From NCBI RefSeq assembly GCF_008831285.2, contig NW_022204830.1, forward strand, positions 1-63,650: a DNA stretch of 63,650 nt, in the 5' to 3' direction. The notes under the pieces were generated by a model. The model saw only the letters and a list, made by a program, of their open reading frames with translations. It did not search any database and was not told the DNA's origin. The translations under genes were made by a program, and so were the position numbers. The stretch comes from Nymphaea colorata. Lineage: Eukaryota; Streptophyta; Magnoliopsida; Nymphaeales; Nymphaeaceae. Shown piece after piece: positions 35,187-47,900 of this stretch (the first letter of the stretch is position 1; each line of letters opens with the position of its first letter).

Positions 35187-36211
35187 ATGGAGGGCGAGCG
35201 ATAGACATCGATGCGGTTCATGATCCAAATGGTCATTAACATCTTCGTCTGCAAGAAGGGACTGTAAATCATCTCCAAAATGGCCGTCCGTTCAGACAAA
35301 ATCTAGCGCAAGGCCATCGCCATCTACATCCTCTTCGCAATCACGCTGGTGCTGCTCAACCAGGGCGCCTTCATGTTCTTCAAGACCAAGAATATATACG
35401 AAGTAGTGGGAGCGCAGCGAAAATGACTATCGTGGAGCTCAAGGAGTGGGGACTGAAGAGAAGAGTAGAACTGTATCAAATCGGATCAGAATCGCCCACT
35501 GTCCCCGAAGCCACCTTCCTAGAGATGATGAGCGTCCTCACCCATCCAGCTCGGCGGCTGAGCTACGATTCCTTCGGTGTCTCCCAGACTGAATACGCTT
35601 GGGCATTAAATACCCAACTTTCATCCTGCAGACCATCATCGGCTCGGGGTCTTCTTCGTCATTTGCACGTTTATGAGCGTAATGAACAAGAAGCGTTCTG
35701 ACCTCAAGCAGGCCTTCAAGGTGGAGATCTTCGCCATGATCATGCTCTTCATCTGGGAAGTGGATCTCATCGTCACCACTGAATCTCGTCTCAACCACTC
35801 AGGCCCTGATCTGCTCGACTACATCTACTTCGCCTTCCCCGTCTTCGAACGCAGAGAAATGATAAAGGTGATCATCATTCCCTGCATGAACCTGGTGGAG
35901 ATCTTCATCCGCTTCTACACCATCAGCAAAAGCGAAACCAGGCTGCAAGATTTGGCAATATCGACAGCTGAAGAAGGAAACCAACCAGGTCTATGAGGCC
36001 GTAGCCAAATTGAACATGGATGAGCATATCAATGATAGAGTAAACGTCGCTCTTGAGAACCTAAAAAGCACTTGCCCGCTCCAAACTGAAGTCTACCGAC
36101 TGCAAAGAGAGCTCCTTCGGCATAGCTTTACGTATAGGGTGAATAAATACTGCCAAGGCCGCAAGTAACCCGCATCCTAAAATACTTCAAGCTTCAATGA
36201 TGGATATCTGA
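35187..36211 (+). CDS. Multi-pass membrane protein with degenerate J-like domain
   Basis: ATG 35187 opens a frame with a basic N-terminus and a first membrane helix (AIYILFAITLVLLNQGAFMF). Next is a J-like segment, NIYEVVGAQRK then, after one missing A in a run, IVELKEWGLKRRVELYQIG and LTHPARRLSYDSFGVSQ. This is the helix I / helix IV pattern of DnaJ domains, but the HPD tripeptide between them is absent. Two or more further hydrophobic segments lie at 35600-35790 (KYPTFILQTIIG, VEIFAMIMLFIWEV), then a charged helical tail with IKVIIIPCMNLVEIFIRFY. The stop at 36211 is approximate because of a late frame break. Inferred ER or endomembrane protein that does not stimulate Hsp70 in the usual way. 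Confidence 0.6.
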
Positions 36212-36238
36212 CATTAATTATAGATTATGATGGGAATA

Positions 36239-37176
36239 TCATGATTGCCTACTTTATAGTTGGCATTCGATATCGTTGCACCTTTGCACAACAAATGTTT
36301 TGATTTCTTCTTCCTGTTGCCAGACCAAGAAATCGGTAAGGTTCTCAACCCATTGGTCGGAGGAGGGCCTTGTGATGGCGTCGAACAAGTAGTCTCCGAA
36401 TAGATCTTGCCAAGCTGGTTCTCCTTCTTTGGATTGAACATCTCTTAGCTTCTTTGGTTGTTCTGATTGGCTTCTTCCATAATCAGATCACTTTCATTCA
36501 TTTGGACTCCAATCTAATTCATCAAAACTGCGTTAAAGGAGCCAGTTGGCTCATCAAAGTCACCATCTTCTTCCATCTAATTTTCCTATTACTAGTTGGC
36601 TATCTCCACAAGGGCCATTCTGATCGATCTTAAGAGTTTTCTATTTTGTTCTGTTGAATGGTAGACCTGCCAGGCTGACCAACCTAGTGGCTTTCACAGC
36701 ATTTAAAGATAGCCGTCAAAATCTCTTCAAGATATTCTTCTTCAACAATCCATTCAGTTCTATCAAGGAAACAGCTATTGATTTTAGTCGTTAGAGGATA
36801 TCAATGCTCTTCCGATGGTCAGCCAATTCCCTTGCACTTGTTCTGGGATTTTTTGAAAGTCTTTGCAGTTTTCTTTGTTGGAAATTGACCTTTTTGTCGA
36901 CTGTAGTGATGACCATATTTTGAATCTTTTAACCGAAGCTGAGTTAGCTTGTCCCGAGCTAAAAGGCAGAGTATGAGGATAGAGACGACGTTCAACTGTC
37001 CTTTCTCACGTCGTAAGTTGATTTAAGTAAACTCACGCTGAACCTTCTTGAGGATGGCATTGAAGAGGTTAAGGACAGCATTTTTCCATCCTCTTGCATC
37101 CTCGTTGTTCCTCTAGTGGCACGTTGAGTTGCTGAGGTGTGTGGCGACTAACCGCATGAGCTTGATGCGCTGTCAT
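36239..37176 (-). CDS. Unknown helical protein
   Basis: Not recognised. Starting near 37176 (a second candidate ATG is at 37099), the chain has a leucine-rich amphipathic stretch (AVLNLFNAILKKVQREFTQ and NVVSILILCLLARDKLTQL). Near 36750 it reads DRTEWIVEEEYLEEILTAIF, then an acidic region with TAA/TAG as Q, then an ordered end (YLFDAITRPSSDQWVENLTD, FLVWQQEEEIKTFVVQRC) to TGA 36239. The helical pairs suggest an alpha-solenoid. Three or more frame breaks prevent a precise model. It converges with the J-like gene, with 27 bp between stops. Confidence 0.55.
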
Positions 37177-37772
37177 GTTAATACATCCTTGAAACCATCT
37201 GTACTTGATAATCAATAAAAGAAATATAACAATATTCTTGCAATCCACAGCATTTAATTTTATCATCCAAAATACTTTTTTTTTCCATTCCATAACTGCA
37301 TATTTTTTCTAAGTGGCAAGCCTTTCGATATCTTCATAAGGCTTTTCCTATAAATCATAATTGACCACATAAGGCGTATTTCTGCAGAAACGTTCATCTT
37401 TCATGTTTATCGAGCATCACATGCTTCTTTTCCATGCATTTAACACAACATATCTATCAGAATAGCCTAAATTTAATCAAATGTATGAAGCTAATATCAT
37501 TATTAGCTTTAAAAATGTGTTACGACCAGAGGAAAAAAATTCAGAAATTCAAAACAAGATCTTACAAACAGTGATTAGCCATGACGCAAGGACTGCATTG
37601 AAAATGTCCAATCTTCATTATTGAAGGCAGCACATCAGATATTAATCACTTTAACTTCCAAGTCATACTGGCTTTCTTTTGCATTTAAATTGATCCAGAT
37701 TCATATCAATAATTCTCCAATTAAATAAAGATAAAAGCAGATTAAAATATCAAGATAAAAGGAGGCAAGAAT
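37177..37772. other. Intergenic, AT-rich, probable bidirectional promoter
   Basis: About 600 bases between divergent genes. A hydrophobic reverse-strand frame near 37200-37293 is the only open stretch, and it could be an alternative N-terminus of the neighbouring gene. Otherwise nothing is visible. Confidence 0.5.
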
Positions 37773-39826
37773 ATGCAACAATACAAGAAAATTTTACTGC
37801 AAATACTTATACTTTACTGCTTAGTAACCTTAGTAGCTCCTTTGATGTGTGCTTCATGAAAGGACACGAGAAAACCATCTCGAGCAACATAAAAACTGAC
37901 GACTCATAGGAATTAGAGATTAGGTTGAGAAGTGGATCGTAATTAAGAAGCTACCATCCTCACTACTTAATAAGCTACTCATATCCTCACCCCATCACTC
38001 CGCACATATACTTTGGAGAGGTTGTTGGCAACCAGCCTCTATTCTTTATCAAATATTTAGATATTCGCGACCCTTCCACTAATTAGAAATTGGCAGTCAA
38101 CGGCGTCTAAATCATCAACCCATCTACTAAGACCTTTGCCCTTAGCAGAGAAGAAACCTTTCGTTATATGCTGGTCATCCAAGTTGAAAATTCTTACTAA
38201 TAACCGGTAGGATATAACATGAATGTCTTCAAGAGAAAGGACCACTTTTTAATCATATGCCATACCAGATAAGTTTGATGCCTTTGTGGTTTATCTCACC
38301 CACAACGATGCTATTTTAAAACTGGATCAGGATTTGATAAATGGAATAAAGCTAAGCATTAGAAACGAAAGCAACCCAGATGCAAGAATAAATTGGAAGT
38401 ACTCGGAAAGCATCTCTTGGAGAGGATTCAATAACATCCAAGACGAGCAATCAACAAACTATATGGGATTTATCTTGTAGATGGAAATGACTGACCATAG
38501 CGTCAAGAAAGGGTTCAAGATTCATCTACAATAGATAGAGAGTAATAAACGTGTCAATTTTGATCAGTTCGCAAGAGAGGAAGAAAAAATAGATTTTCAT
38601 AATTTGGTCTCGAAAAAGAAGAATAAAATTGAGAGGAATAAAAATTGCTCAAGCGCTGCCACATAGGGCATCTTCGATGGACTTTCATATGAATACGGTA
38701 CTCTAAAGATAAAGAACGATTCATAACAAATTCCAAACTCGCCTAAAGGATTGCTAGTTTTCTCCTTCAAGAAAACGCTTTCCTTGGGGGTTTCTTTGGG
38801 ACGATGGATTTCACTGCGAAATTGCTGTAAGGAAGGACGACAATTGACCTTGAAGGTGATAAAGAGCTGGCTGGACACGATGCTTGACAATGGCTGGATT
38901 CCTCGAGAGCAGAATCGAGGAGAGGAAAGGTAAAACCTATGCAATTGTCCCAGGTTTATGGAGAAAGACGTGAAAGATGGCAATCCTCCCACTCTCATCC
39001 TCGCTTTGGAGTACCTTAGGAAAAATAACAAGCTCAATTCTACCATTTTTCCTCGATAGTACTGGAACAAACTGAAGAAGTGGTATAACTGGTTCATCCA
39101 AACCCAAAGAGACGAGTCAACCTTTTTATTCAAGTGGAAGGACAGCATTAACCAAGAAGGAGCATCATTCACTTCAGGAATGGATGACTTTCCTCGTCCT
39201 TACAACACAAGAGCCAACATTGACCTTCAATCCTGGATGTATTTTTTCACCAAGTTTATGCTATAGGCTGCGCATTTATACTAAGATAGCAACGCATAGT
39301 ATATCAGCAACCTTGAACTGCTTAAAGATAACTTAAATTCTTCATAGAAAAAGGCACTAATGTCTACAAGACATCTCAAGTGATGGAGCTACTCAGAGCA
39401 TTTTGGATATCCCAGCATCCTTCCCATCGCTTTTGGCATTCCCAAATACAAATCACCCTAATACGATGCAACCATTCAGATGATAAAGAACCAGCTGGAC
39501 ACTGGAGCAGGCCTAAGCTCAATTTCTAAGTACAGTTAGTAATATCTCAAGACTCCAGGTACATTTTTTATCATTTAGACGCATATTGGCGGGGTCCAGT
39601 TTGGATCAACTTAAACTACATGTTGCTGAGAGGACTAAAGCTCTACTATCCTAAGTAATCTGACTTTTACAACAAACTCCGAAAGGACTTGCTGCATACG
39701 GTCTGTGGCGATTGGTAATAAAACGGATATTTTTACGAAAACTATATCAGAGGCGTAGGATCGTTCAGTTTTCCATTCAACGGATGGACCTCTCTGATCT
39801 CCATCATCAGTGAGGAGACTTATTGA
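37773..39826 (+). CDS. MOGS: Mannosyl-oligosaccharide glucosidase (processing glucosidase I), GH63
   Basis: Removes the outermost alpha-1,2-glucose from Glc3Man9GlcNAc2 on new N-glycoproteins in the ER. ATG 37773 starts a signal-anchor helix (ILLQILILYCLVTLVA), then the N-terminal beta-sandwich with SYSYPHPITPHIYFGEV near 37975. The catalytic (alpha/alpha)6 part has the family motifs in order: NGWIPREQNRGEE (about 38888), DGNPPTLILALEYL, GMDDFPRPYN (about 39178, equivalent to the GxDDxPR signature that carries a catalytic Asp), NIDLQSWM, YWRG-QFGSTN (39585-39610, shifted) and FPFNGWTSLISIISEETY at the end. TGA is at 39824-39826. TAA/TAG codons are frequent as Q. About five one-base breaks occur. 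Length near 680 residues, somewhat shorter than animal enzymes. Confidence 0.9.
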
Positions 39827-39898
39827 TCATTAATATCCTAATCCACTTCTGCATTCCGGCCTGGTTGGCAAATGATTTAATAATTTTAATTACAATTC

Positions 39899-40576
39899 AT
39901 GAGCCAGATAAGTTTTGTCAACGAGTTCAGCATTAACCCCTACAATAACGTCGAAATGAAGAAACGGTACCTTAGACATAAAAACAAGATAGAGGAGATT
40001 AGCAAAAAATCATCACCTTACAATCATATCGAGCAGGAACAGAAAAGGATCATATAGGTTGTTCACAAGTCCAAAGAACTTTCGCGAAAGTTTCAAATAC
40101 AAGAATTCGAGCTTCGCAGGAGCATCGAAAACAGAAGAATGATCAATCAGCTTTCCCGATTCGAGAATAGGAAGCATAGCACCCTCTAGGAGGCCGAGTA
40201 GGTCCTCATAAACAAAAAATACAAGGCGAATACAAAGTAAGAGATTATGCGTCAATTCCAGATCAACCTGGAAAACAAGAGCATGACCGAGCATTTGCAG
40301 GAATTTGCAGTCAATAAAAAAAAATATCGCAAAAAAGTTCAGCAGGAAGTACTGTAGTACTAAAAGCTTAAATACCATATGCAAAAATTCAAAAAATCAA
40401 ATAGTAGTCTCTCCCGGATGTCCAGTAGAAAATACAAAGAATTCTCTTCCAGGAATATGAAGAATAGAAACAACCTGGACGCCCCCTTTTTCAAGGACTA
40501 GGCCCAATCGGGTGCAAACGATAACGCAATGAGTAAATCTCGATCCTTACCGCCTTTGCAATTGATGATGGTATGA
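39899..40576 (+). CDS. Small charged coiled-coil protein, unknown
   Basis: A fully intact frame of 225 codons from ATG 39899 to TGA 40576 under the ciliate code, with no intron. It starts with MSQISFVNEFSINPYNNVEM and is otherwise strongly K/R/E/Q-rich and helical (for example KELSRKFQIQEFELRRSIEN). It ends in a Ser/Pro tail with SRSLPPLQLMM. Several TAA/TAG codons fall at polar helix positions as Q. No known motif. The pattern is typical of cytoskeletal or axoneme-associated ciliate proteins, but this is only an inference. Confidence 0.8.
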
Positions 40577-40655
40577 GTTTGGTGATTATGACGAGATAAA
40601 TAATTAATATTAGTCATCAGAGTAACCGATGAGCTATTTATAAAGGCCATCAGTT

Positions 40656-41384
40656 ATGGGCGCCATCTTTGCCTCTCTATCAGCCTCCATGATCGGATTG
40701 GCCTGGTACAACCGGAACAACAAACGGATCAGCGAAACAAGATACAAACATCTTGCCACCAGACAGTCCAGGCAGGTTCACAAGGAGAAGATCATACTGG
40801 CCTTTGACCCTTAAAATCTATTCATCAAATTTTCAGAAGTAAAAATGGAAGGGTACAAGCTCTTAAAGGAAAAATCGAATAATTTGACATCATTGGTGTT
40901 CAGGCCTTTCGCTAAGAAAGCTCACTGCTATCGAGAAAAGCTGCCGGCCAAGGAAATAAGAAATTTTATCAAAAAATTGAAAGAGATAGATAACTTTTAG
41001 ATCGTGATTTACACGAAACTATAGGAACACTTTTGTAATCAAATTTTATAAAACATAGGAATTCAACATTACTTCCCCCACGACAAAAAATACTTCATGA
41101 AGACCAAACATAAAAGCCCATAGGAAATTGATGAAGATACTGGTAGGGTAATAATCGTGACAGCTAACCAGTAAGATCAAAAAGACGGTATCATGAGCTG
41201 CAATCACAACTTAATCCTTTCATTCTAAAACCAATAAGCTGACTAAAACTTTCTGTTCAGATTGCAGAAATACCTTTAAAAGTTGGCAAGCTATGGTAGG
41301 ACTGATAGTCTCCATGATTAGATGTACCATCTTGCCCTTGAGATGGGAGTTCCGCTCTACAACTACAAATCCATGTTGCTGTGA
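40656..41384 (+). CDS. Membrane-anchored HAD-like protein, possibly TIM50-related
   Basis: Intact 242-codon frame, ATG 40656 to TGA 41384. An N-terminal hydrophobic segment (AIFASLSASMIGLAWY) is followed by a basic stretch, a pattern compatible with mitochondrial or ER anchoring. The body resembles the NIF/TIM50 HAD fold: a first strand (IILAFDPQNLFIKF) where DxDxT would stand, RPFAKKAHCYREKLPAKEI, then a second strand IDNFQIVIYTKL and a helix before a third strand (YFPHDKKYFM). The DxDxT motif is degenerate (D-P-Q-N-L), so phosphatase activity is unlikely, as in TIM50. The assignment rests on weak similarity. An uncharacterised protein remains possible. Confidence 0.55.
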
Positions 41385-41436
41385 TAGTGTTTATGTTTAT
41401 ATTTACTCATTCTTTTGCAGTTATTAGCTTATGCTA

Positions 41437-42042
41437 TCACTATTTTATATCTTTCATCTCCTCCTCGTCCTTGTCCTCGGGAGGATTGTCGATCTTCAGC
41501 AAAAGATTGATTCTATATCTTTCCTCCAAGGGCATGAACAGATTTTTTTGAGCATTGTGAGTAAAGAGAGGATTGATGATCTTGGGTAGCTCTTCTTCTT
41601 CTCTTCTTTGGTCAGCTCATCGCGGAAGTGGGCAGGCAGTTGCGAAATCTCAGCCTAGGTTACGGTATTCTTTTTCACTTCCTGCTGGGTGATGATTTGC
41701 GTGATATAGTTGCGGAACTTGTAGTAGAGCCAATGCGAGTCCTCAACAAATTTTTAACTGATTTATTTCTTCAGGTCGGGTTTGATTGGCAGCGTTCCGG
41801 ATGCGCATTCCTTGCTGCTTCAAGGTACTGACCAAGAGCCTTGTATCTCCTCGGTGTGAACCATCCATGCTCGTTTTGTTATCCTGCATATAAAAGTGCA
41901 AACCTGTGAACTCTCTCGAGTAAATGTTGAGCTTCTTCATTCTTCGCACCTCCTTACGCATCTGCATGTTGACTCCTGAGATCTTCTTGCGCATGGGCAG
42001 CTCGAAGAGGTCTCTTCTGATGAGTTGACTGAGCTTGTTCAT
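41437..42042 (-). CDS. Basic protein of unknown function
   Basis: ATG 42042 opens a frame rich in K, R and M (LIRRDLFELPMRKKISGVNM, KEVRRMKKLNIYSREFTGL). After breaks near 41760 and 41610 the reading continues as FVEDSHWLYYKFRNYITQII and PAHFRDELTKEEKK, then MPLEERYRINLLLKIDNPPE, ending in an acidic tail at TGA 41437. About 200 residues, basic N-terminus, acidic C-terminus. A mitochondrial ribosomal or other organellar component is conceivable from size and charge, but no family motif is seen. Convergent with the HAD-like gene, 52 bp away. Confidence 0.6.
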
Positions 42043-42213
42043 TAATTATAATAGAGGCCATATTCATTCGGATTCGAATATTGCAGAAAAAAATAAGCAA
42101 AAAAATAGGGGGTATAATGTGACAACCTAAAAGATATGTAAATTTGATGTTAAATTGCTTGGATAGCTGGAGATAGAAAGCAGATGACTGATTAAAGTAT
42201 TATAATAACACAT

Positions 42214-44841
42214 ATGAGAGTCAATAAAATAGAGATAAAGAAGCAGCTAAGCGTTGAGTATGATAGGGTCGTGCTAAAGATCGAAGCCCCTTTTGAAGAT
42301 TTCTTGGAGAATATAGACATACATCAGCACGATTAATGGAACGCCAAGTAGCTAAGCAAAAAGTACAATCTGGCTGCTGTGGAAAAAAAAGTCGTCAAGT
42401 TCGATTATCAGTACCTACTGATCTAAACCGACCATAAGGAGCTCGTAGAGGTCGTCGAACATATCCTCACGGAGTTTACTGCCTATTAAATTCACTATCC
42501 TGTCAAGTATGAAGAGCAAATGGAAGTCTTTGCCAGTGAAATCGAGAAATTTGACGACTGTTTTGTTGCGACAAAGACTGAAGGAACGATGTACAGAGCT
42601 TTTACTTTCTATTATTACCAATACATTCCCGAAATTCAATAGATAGAACATAAAATCCATCGGCTTTCTGAATTCCGAGAAGAGATTCTCATCTATGCAT
42701 TGAACGACAACATCAAGACCAAGTTGGCGCTCAGAAACAACTCAGATACTCGAGTCTTTTTAAGCGAGCTAATAAAGATCTACAGTAACAAATTTGTGAA
42801 TGAAATTAGCTAGAATATGAAGAAGATCGGTATGAAAGGAAGTGTGATCATATAGAACGTGGATTTTTTCATAAAAGAGGATAAGGAGCAGCTTTAACGG
42901 CTAAAGATCGATGTAAGTGGCTTTAATGAGCCTGTTGGCTTGGTATTTAAGACATATGGCTACCAGTAAGCCTATGCCAAACTGTATAAATTTGTGGAAA
43001 AGTGGCTTTAGAAGCTGAGCGTTACAATTGTGGAGCTTGATAGTTTGGAGTGCTGTAGAAAGGACCAACTTACAGAATACTTCAAAGCTACTTTCCGCTA
43101 TAGTAATGCCATTCCACTAGGTGAAATGACAAGAGGAAACTATTAATATCAAAGGATTCTCATTTTCAATCCTCCAAAAGACACCCATAACAAGCACGAG
43201 CTTCACTATTTCTTTGAATGTTCAAACCGCATCATCACAGGGTTGCAATATCCAGATTATAACTTCAAGATGCTGCATTAGAATTGGAGCTAATTCGTTA
43301 ATAAAAGTAATCTCAGTATAAAAGTATTCATTTACTAAGATTACTTGCTGGTCAATTGCACTAAGGGATAGGAGACGAGACTTAGAGAAAAAATCAAACA
43401 TTTTTTGGAGGATCATCTGAGAGAAGAGGTTAAGATTGCGCAATTTGAGAATATGTTCGAAATTTCTTTGTTCAATGAGATATATCAAAGACAAGTCCAG
43501 ATAAAGAGCGTGGAATTTTTTATAATCAATGAGGCATTGTTTCGAAGTAATTTCACGAAGGATGGAGAGGAGTTGGATAAAAAATTGAGAGAGATTTACC
43601 AGTAGATGAGGAAATCGTTAATTTACGTCCCAATATCAAGGCCAATTCCAATTAAAAAGGACTATTTTCGCGAAGTAAGAGCAACGGAATGGTAGAACAA
43701 TTAATGCTTGGAGCATCAGCTGTTCAAAATATAGAAGAAAGTAACCGTGAACATTCGTTGCTTTGCTTCAATCTCATCAAACGAGGAAGATTGTATCTTT
43801 ATTGTGGAGGATTTGAAATACTGCACCTAGTTGGTCAATATTTTGAAAGAGAAGGGACAACAATAAACGGTGCTAAGATAGATTCCAATCCAATTTTGGA
43901 TATTCCCTTCGCTTTTGCACGTCGTTTAACAATTTAACGGTATGCAAAGTGGTGATTCGGAATAATAGATAAACCAGATGGATTAAAACGCTAAAATAAA
44001 CGTTCTAAAAATTAATTTCTAACCACTAATCCTCACGACACATTAAATTTATGTTTCCCTAGGGCTCGTAGTAATCCATAAAGGTATTAATTCCCATTAT
44101 TGTTGACTCGATACGCTCCAACTGTAACCTCAGAGCCTAGTGTAAATTGAAGGATGTTACCTTTTTTACCAGTATCAATGGCGGAAGCAGCTTACGGTCA
44201 GCAATCATTAGCAAATTGAAAGAAGTAAGAGAGAAGAACATTGCTATAACAAGGATATGTGAATTATATTTGGGTTAAAATTAGCTATAAAAAATCATTA
44301 CTTATGGATACTACAGTTTGAAATATTTCTAACAAAACGAGACTCGATAGGCTTCCCCATTGAATAGCTTCATCTTTTATTCTTAGTTGAAGAAAAAGAA
44401 AAAAACTCCAATATTTATACCCTAAATTGCATAAAGCAGAGCAACATGAAAGCTGAGTATATTGTCTCTTGTTTTAATGAATCAGGATACAAGATCGTTG
44501 GAAAAAGGGTATAAAAAATTGTGACAAACATCAGCCGACTTGCAAGGATAAAGTCTATTCTGAAGAAATATTTTCCAATGATATAATACTTCGTCATGTA
44601 TGGCAATACAGAAGGCACGTATTTCTGTGAAAGACTCTTCTACACGTCGACTGAGTAGAGGCATTATAAATCACTTTAGCGAGCAACTCTTGAGATATAA
44701 AATGAAAGAATTAATGTCGAGAAAAGCTATATAAAATATGAAATAATCGTAAACGAGTTTATCTAACTAAGGAAAGTTTTGACGCATCCAAAGAAAATTC
44801 CCGAATTAATAGATATGATGAGCGGAATTCCCTTAAATTGA
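42214..44841 (+). CDS. Large unknown protein, about 860 residues
   Basis: The longest clean reading frame of the window: ATG 42214 to 44101 stays open for 630 codons, using TAA and TAG as Q about 30 times and no TGA. A probable ~34-nt intron at 44102 and one base break near 44448 extend it to TGA 44841. It is AT-rich in codon choice, unlike genes at 28-34 kb. Mixed alpha/beta composition, aromatic-rich, with recurrent patterns such as RILIFNPPKDTHNKHELHYF and IKVFIYQDYLLVNCTKG. No signal peptide or membrane span. Some strands suggest repeated small domains of about 80-100 residues. I do not recognise a family. Confidence 0.75.
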
Positions 44842-44953
44842 TTGATTTTAAGATATTAGTATATACCTCATTTATTTGTGTCAAGAATATCGTTAATTAA
44901 AATTAGACGAGCTAGATGGTTTGGATGTACATAAAGTTAATCAAAAATATCAT

Positions 44954-47900
44954 TCAGCCTAAAGGATGGTTCTTAGCCAAATCTCTTTCGATCCTTTCCT
45001 CGATTCTCTTCAGGGAAAGGACAGACTTCCTGCGGTAGTCAGCATTAGCTTTTCCGATGCCTCCTTTTTCTTCATGAACATGATCATTTTTGCCATATGG
45101 AATGAGCTTAAGAAGGAAATTAACCACGATAGAAATGGCTCCTATTCCAATCTAAATGAATGAAAATATACTGTGATTAGCCACTGCTGGATGGTTAATC
45201 CGTAGCCAGAATACACTCCAAAGGCAGACCCTGAGAATGAGATAAGAATGATCTGCAAGGCAATAATTCCGAAGACAACGAAGATAAAGACTTTGTTCTT
45301 GGTGATTCCTTCGAGAATGTTAGCTAAATAGATAAAAAGATTACTTATTCATGCAGTTTTCTCGAGTTCATGAAGTTAAAACCTGCATCATCACAAAAGC
45401 GTTGAAGATGAAAGTGAAATGTCTGGAATATGTTCCTGTTTCCTAGAAGACTGTTTCATAGTCTTGGCTGCCACTAATGGTATAGAATCTACCACTTCTC
45501 ACCGTGCCTCCCACCACTCCATTGTTCCATTTGTACTCTGGGTGATGGTTAAAGACAGTTGTGTCTAGGCTGTCGGCGTATTAAGGAATGAAGGAATCAC
45601 CGTAAAAGATGAGAATAAGCATGATGAGCAATTGATATGCGCTCTGTCCTGCAATATGTTTCAACATAGTCCTCGAGATGATGTATTCTTAACGCTTGTG
45701 TGGCGCTCTTGAGAGGAGCTATTCAGAGGGTTCCTCTGTGGCGAGGGCAAGAGAGGCAAGGGTGTCCATGATGAGGTTGATCCACAACATTTGAATAGGC
45801 TTTAGGATCTCTTTTTGGAGGAGCGCAGCGCCGATGAGAGTGCAGGCGACTGCAACAACGTTGACGGTAAGCTGGAATTGTACAAACTTTCTAATGGAAT
45901 CGTAGATGTTTCTTCCCCAGAGGACAGCTTTCACGATTGAGTTAAAGTTGTCATCGATGAGGATGATAGCAGCAGCTTCTCTAGCAACCTAGGTTCCGGA
46001 TTGGCCCATTGCGAACCCAACGTCAGCTTTCTTCAGTGCAGGTGCATCGTTGTTCCGTCTCCAGTCACTGCAACGATGTTACCTCTTTCCTTCAGGCCAG
46101 TCACGAGACAGTATTTGTCTTCGGGTCTAGATCTTGCCAAAACTAGCAGTTTGTCTTTGATTTTATCGAATTCCTAAGCATTCGCAATTGTATCGACTCT
46201 TGCCTAAACTCCTTGCTCTTCTGCCTTTTTGCGGTTGTTGGACAGTCACAGACAAGCGTCCTGCACTTGCTGCATACGATTCCTCCAACCAGCTTGTTGA
46301 ATTATGGCCCCTACATTGCCAGGAAGTCTTCTCCCTCTTTGATGATACCAATATCCTTAGCGATGGCTTTAGCAGTGATAATGTTATCGCCAGTAACCAT
46401 GCGCACTGTAATGCCTGCTTTATGGCATTTCTCGATGGCATCAGGCACTTCCTTTCTTGGGATGTCTCTAACCCCAACACAGCCAGCAGGATCATGTTTT
46501 CTTTTTCGAATTGATAGATGCCCTTAGAGTCCTTATCTTCAAGATCATCGTGAGGAGCAAGTTTCTTATAGGCCACGCAAATGGTCCTCAATGAGCTTTC
46601 AGCCATTTTTTATATAACTCTCTTGATTTATTTATCAACCTCCTCTGTCAGTTCCTAGACTTAGCCACTCTAGCTGTTGTACCATTGGTTGCTGGAAGCC
46701 AAGACCAGCTCAGACGCACCCTTGATGAAGACATGGATGGAGTTGTTAAAATCAATGATCGTTGACATTCTCTTTCTGGAGGAATTGAAAGGAACTTTCA
46801 TTTTAATGTCATACTTCCGTTTGAATTACTCGCAATTAATTCCCATCTTTTTGAAATACTTAAAATGGCTATCTAGGTTGATGATCCTTTCTCCTCCGGC
46901 TACAGTTATGCTGAACTGTTAGCCAAAGTGGCGATTTTAAACAACTCATTGAATTTTTTATTCTTTGTTAGATCTTTTTCTTCTGTTAAGGTTTCCTTAT
47001 AAAGGTCGATTTAATTGACATAATTATTCCATATTTGAGTAAGAGTCATCTTGTTCATGGTCAGCGTGCCGGTTTTATCTGAGCAGATATTATTGGCTCC
47101 TCCCATAGTTTCACAAGCCTCCATTTTGCGGACCAAATTTTGGTCATTGAGCATTTTTTTCACAGAAAAAGCAAGGGAAATAGTAACAGAGAGAGGAAGG
47201 CCTTCCGGGATGGCCACTACGACCACAGTAATCCCGATGATGAAGAAATCGAGGATGGAAAGCAAGTCAGTGCCGGTGTGCCAATCCCTGCTGATTCCCT
47301 TCACAATGGCGAACCTGATCATGAGCACGATGATGATGGCGAGGGCAGAATATAGTCCAAATTTGCCAATATCAGAAGCTAAGCATTCAAGTTTTTGCTG
47401 GAGGGGCGTTGGCTCAGGCTCCTACTGTCCCACTAGGCATCTTATCTTACCGATGCACGATTGCTGTCCAACCACAAGCACAACCATCTTGCCTTCGCCG
47501 CTCAAGATACTGGTTCCGCTCATCATGATGGGAGAAGGAACCATATGCTTATCTGCTAAGTTCTTCTCTCCGCTCTTTTCAAGATGTTCTTTCTTCTTGA
47601 TGCAGGCATAGAGTGTATTCTTCTGAATGGGGTCCCCCTATCCGGTCATAGCGCTCTCATCGACCGTAATCTAGCTGGCCTCTATCAAGATCCCATCTGC
47701 GTAGATCTCCATGCCACCACAAATGGACACAACATCTCCAACTAGCAAGTAGTCCTCGTGGATGTCCATAGCGATGCCGTTCCTCACCACCGTTACTTTT
47801 CTCTTCTCGTCTGCCACAGTGTTCAGCTTCAAAAACTGTCTCTCTTTCTGGTAATCGTTGATGGCAGTCACTGAGGCGCAGACGAAGACGGCGACCAAGA

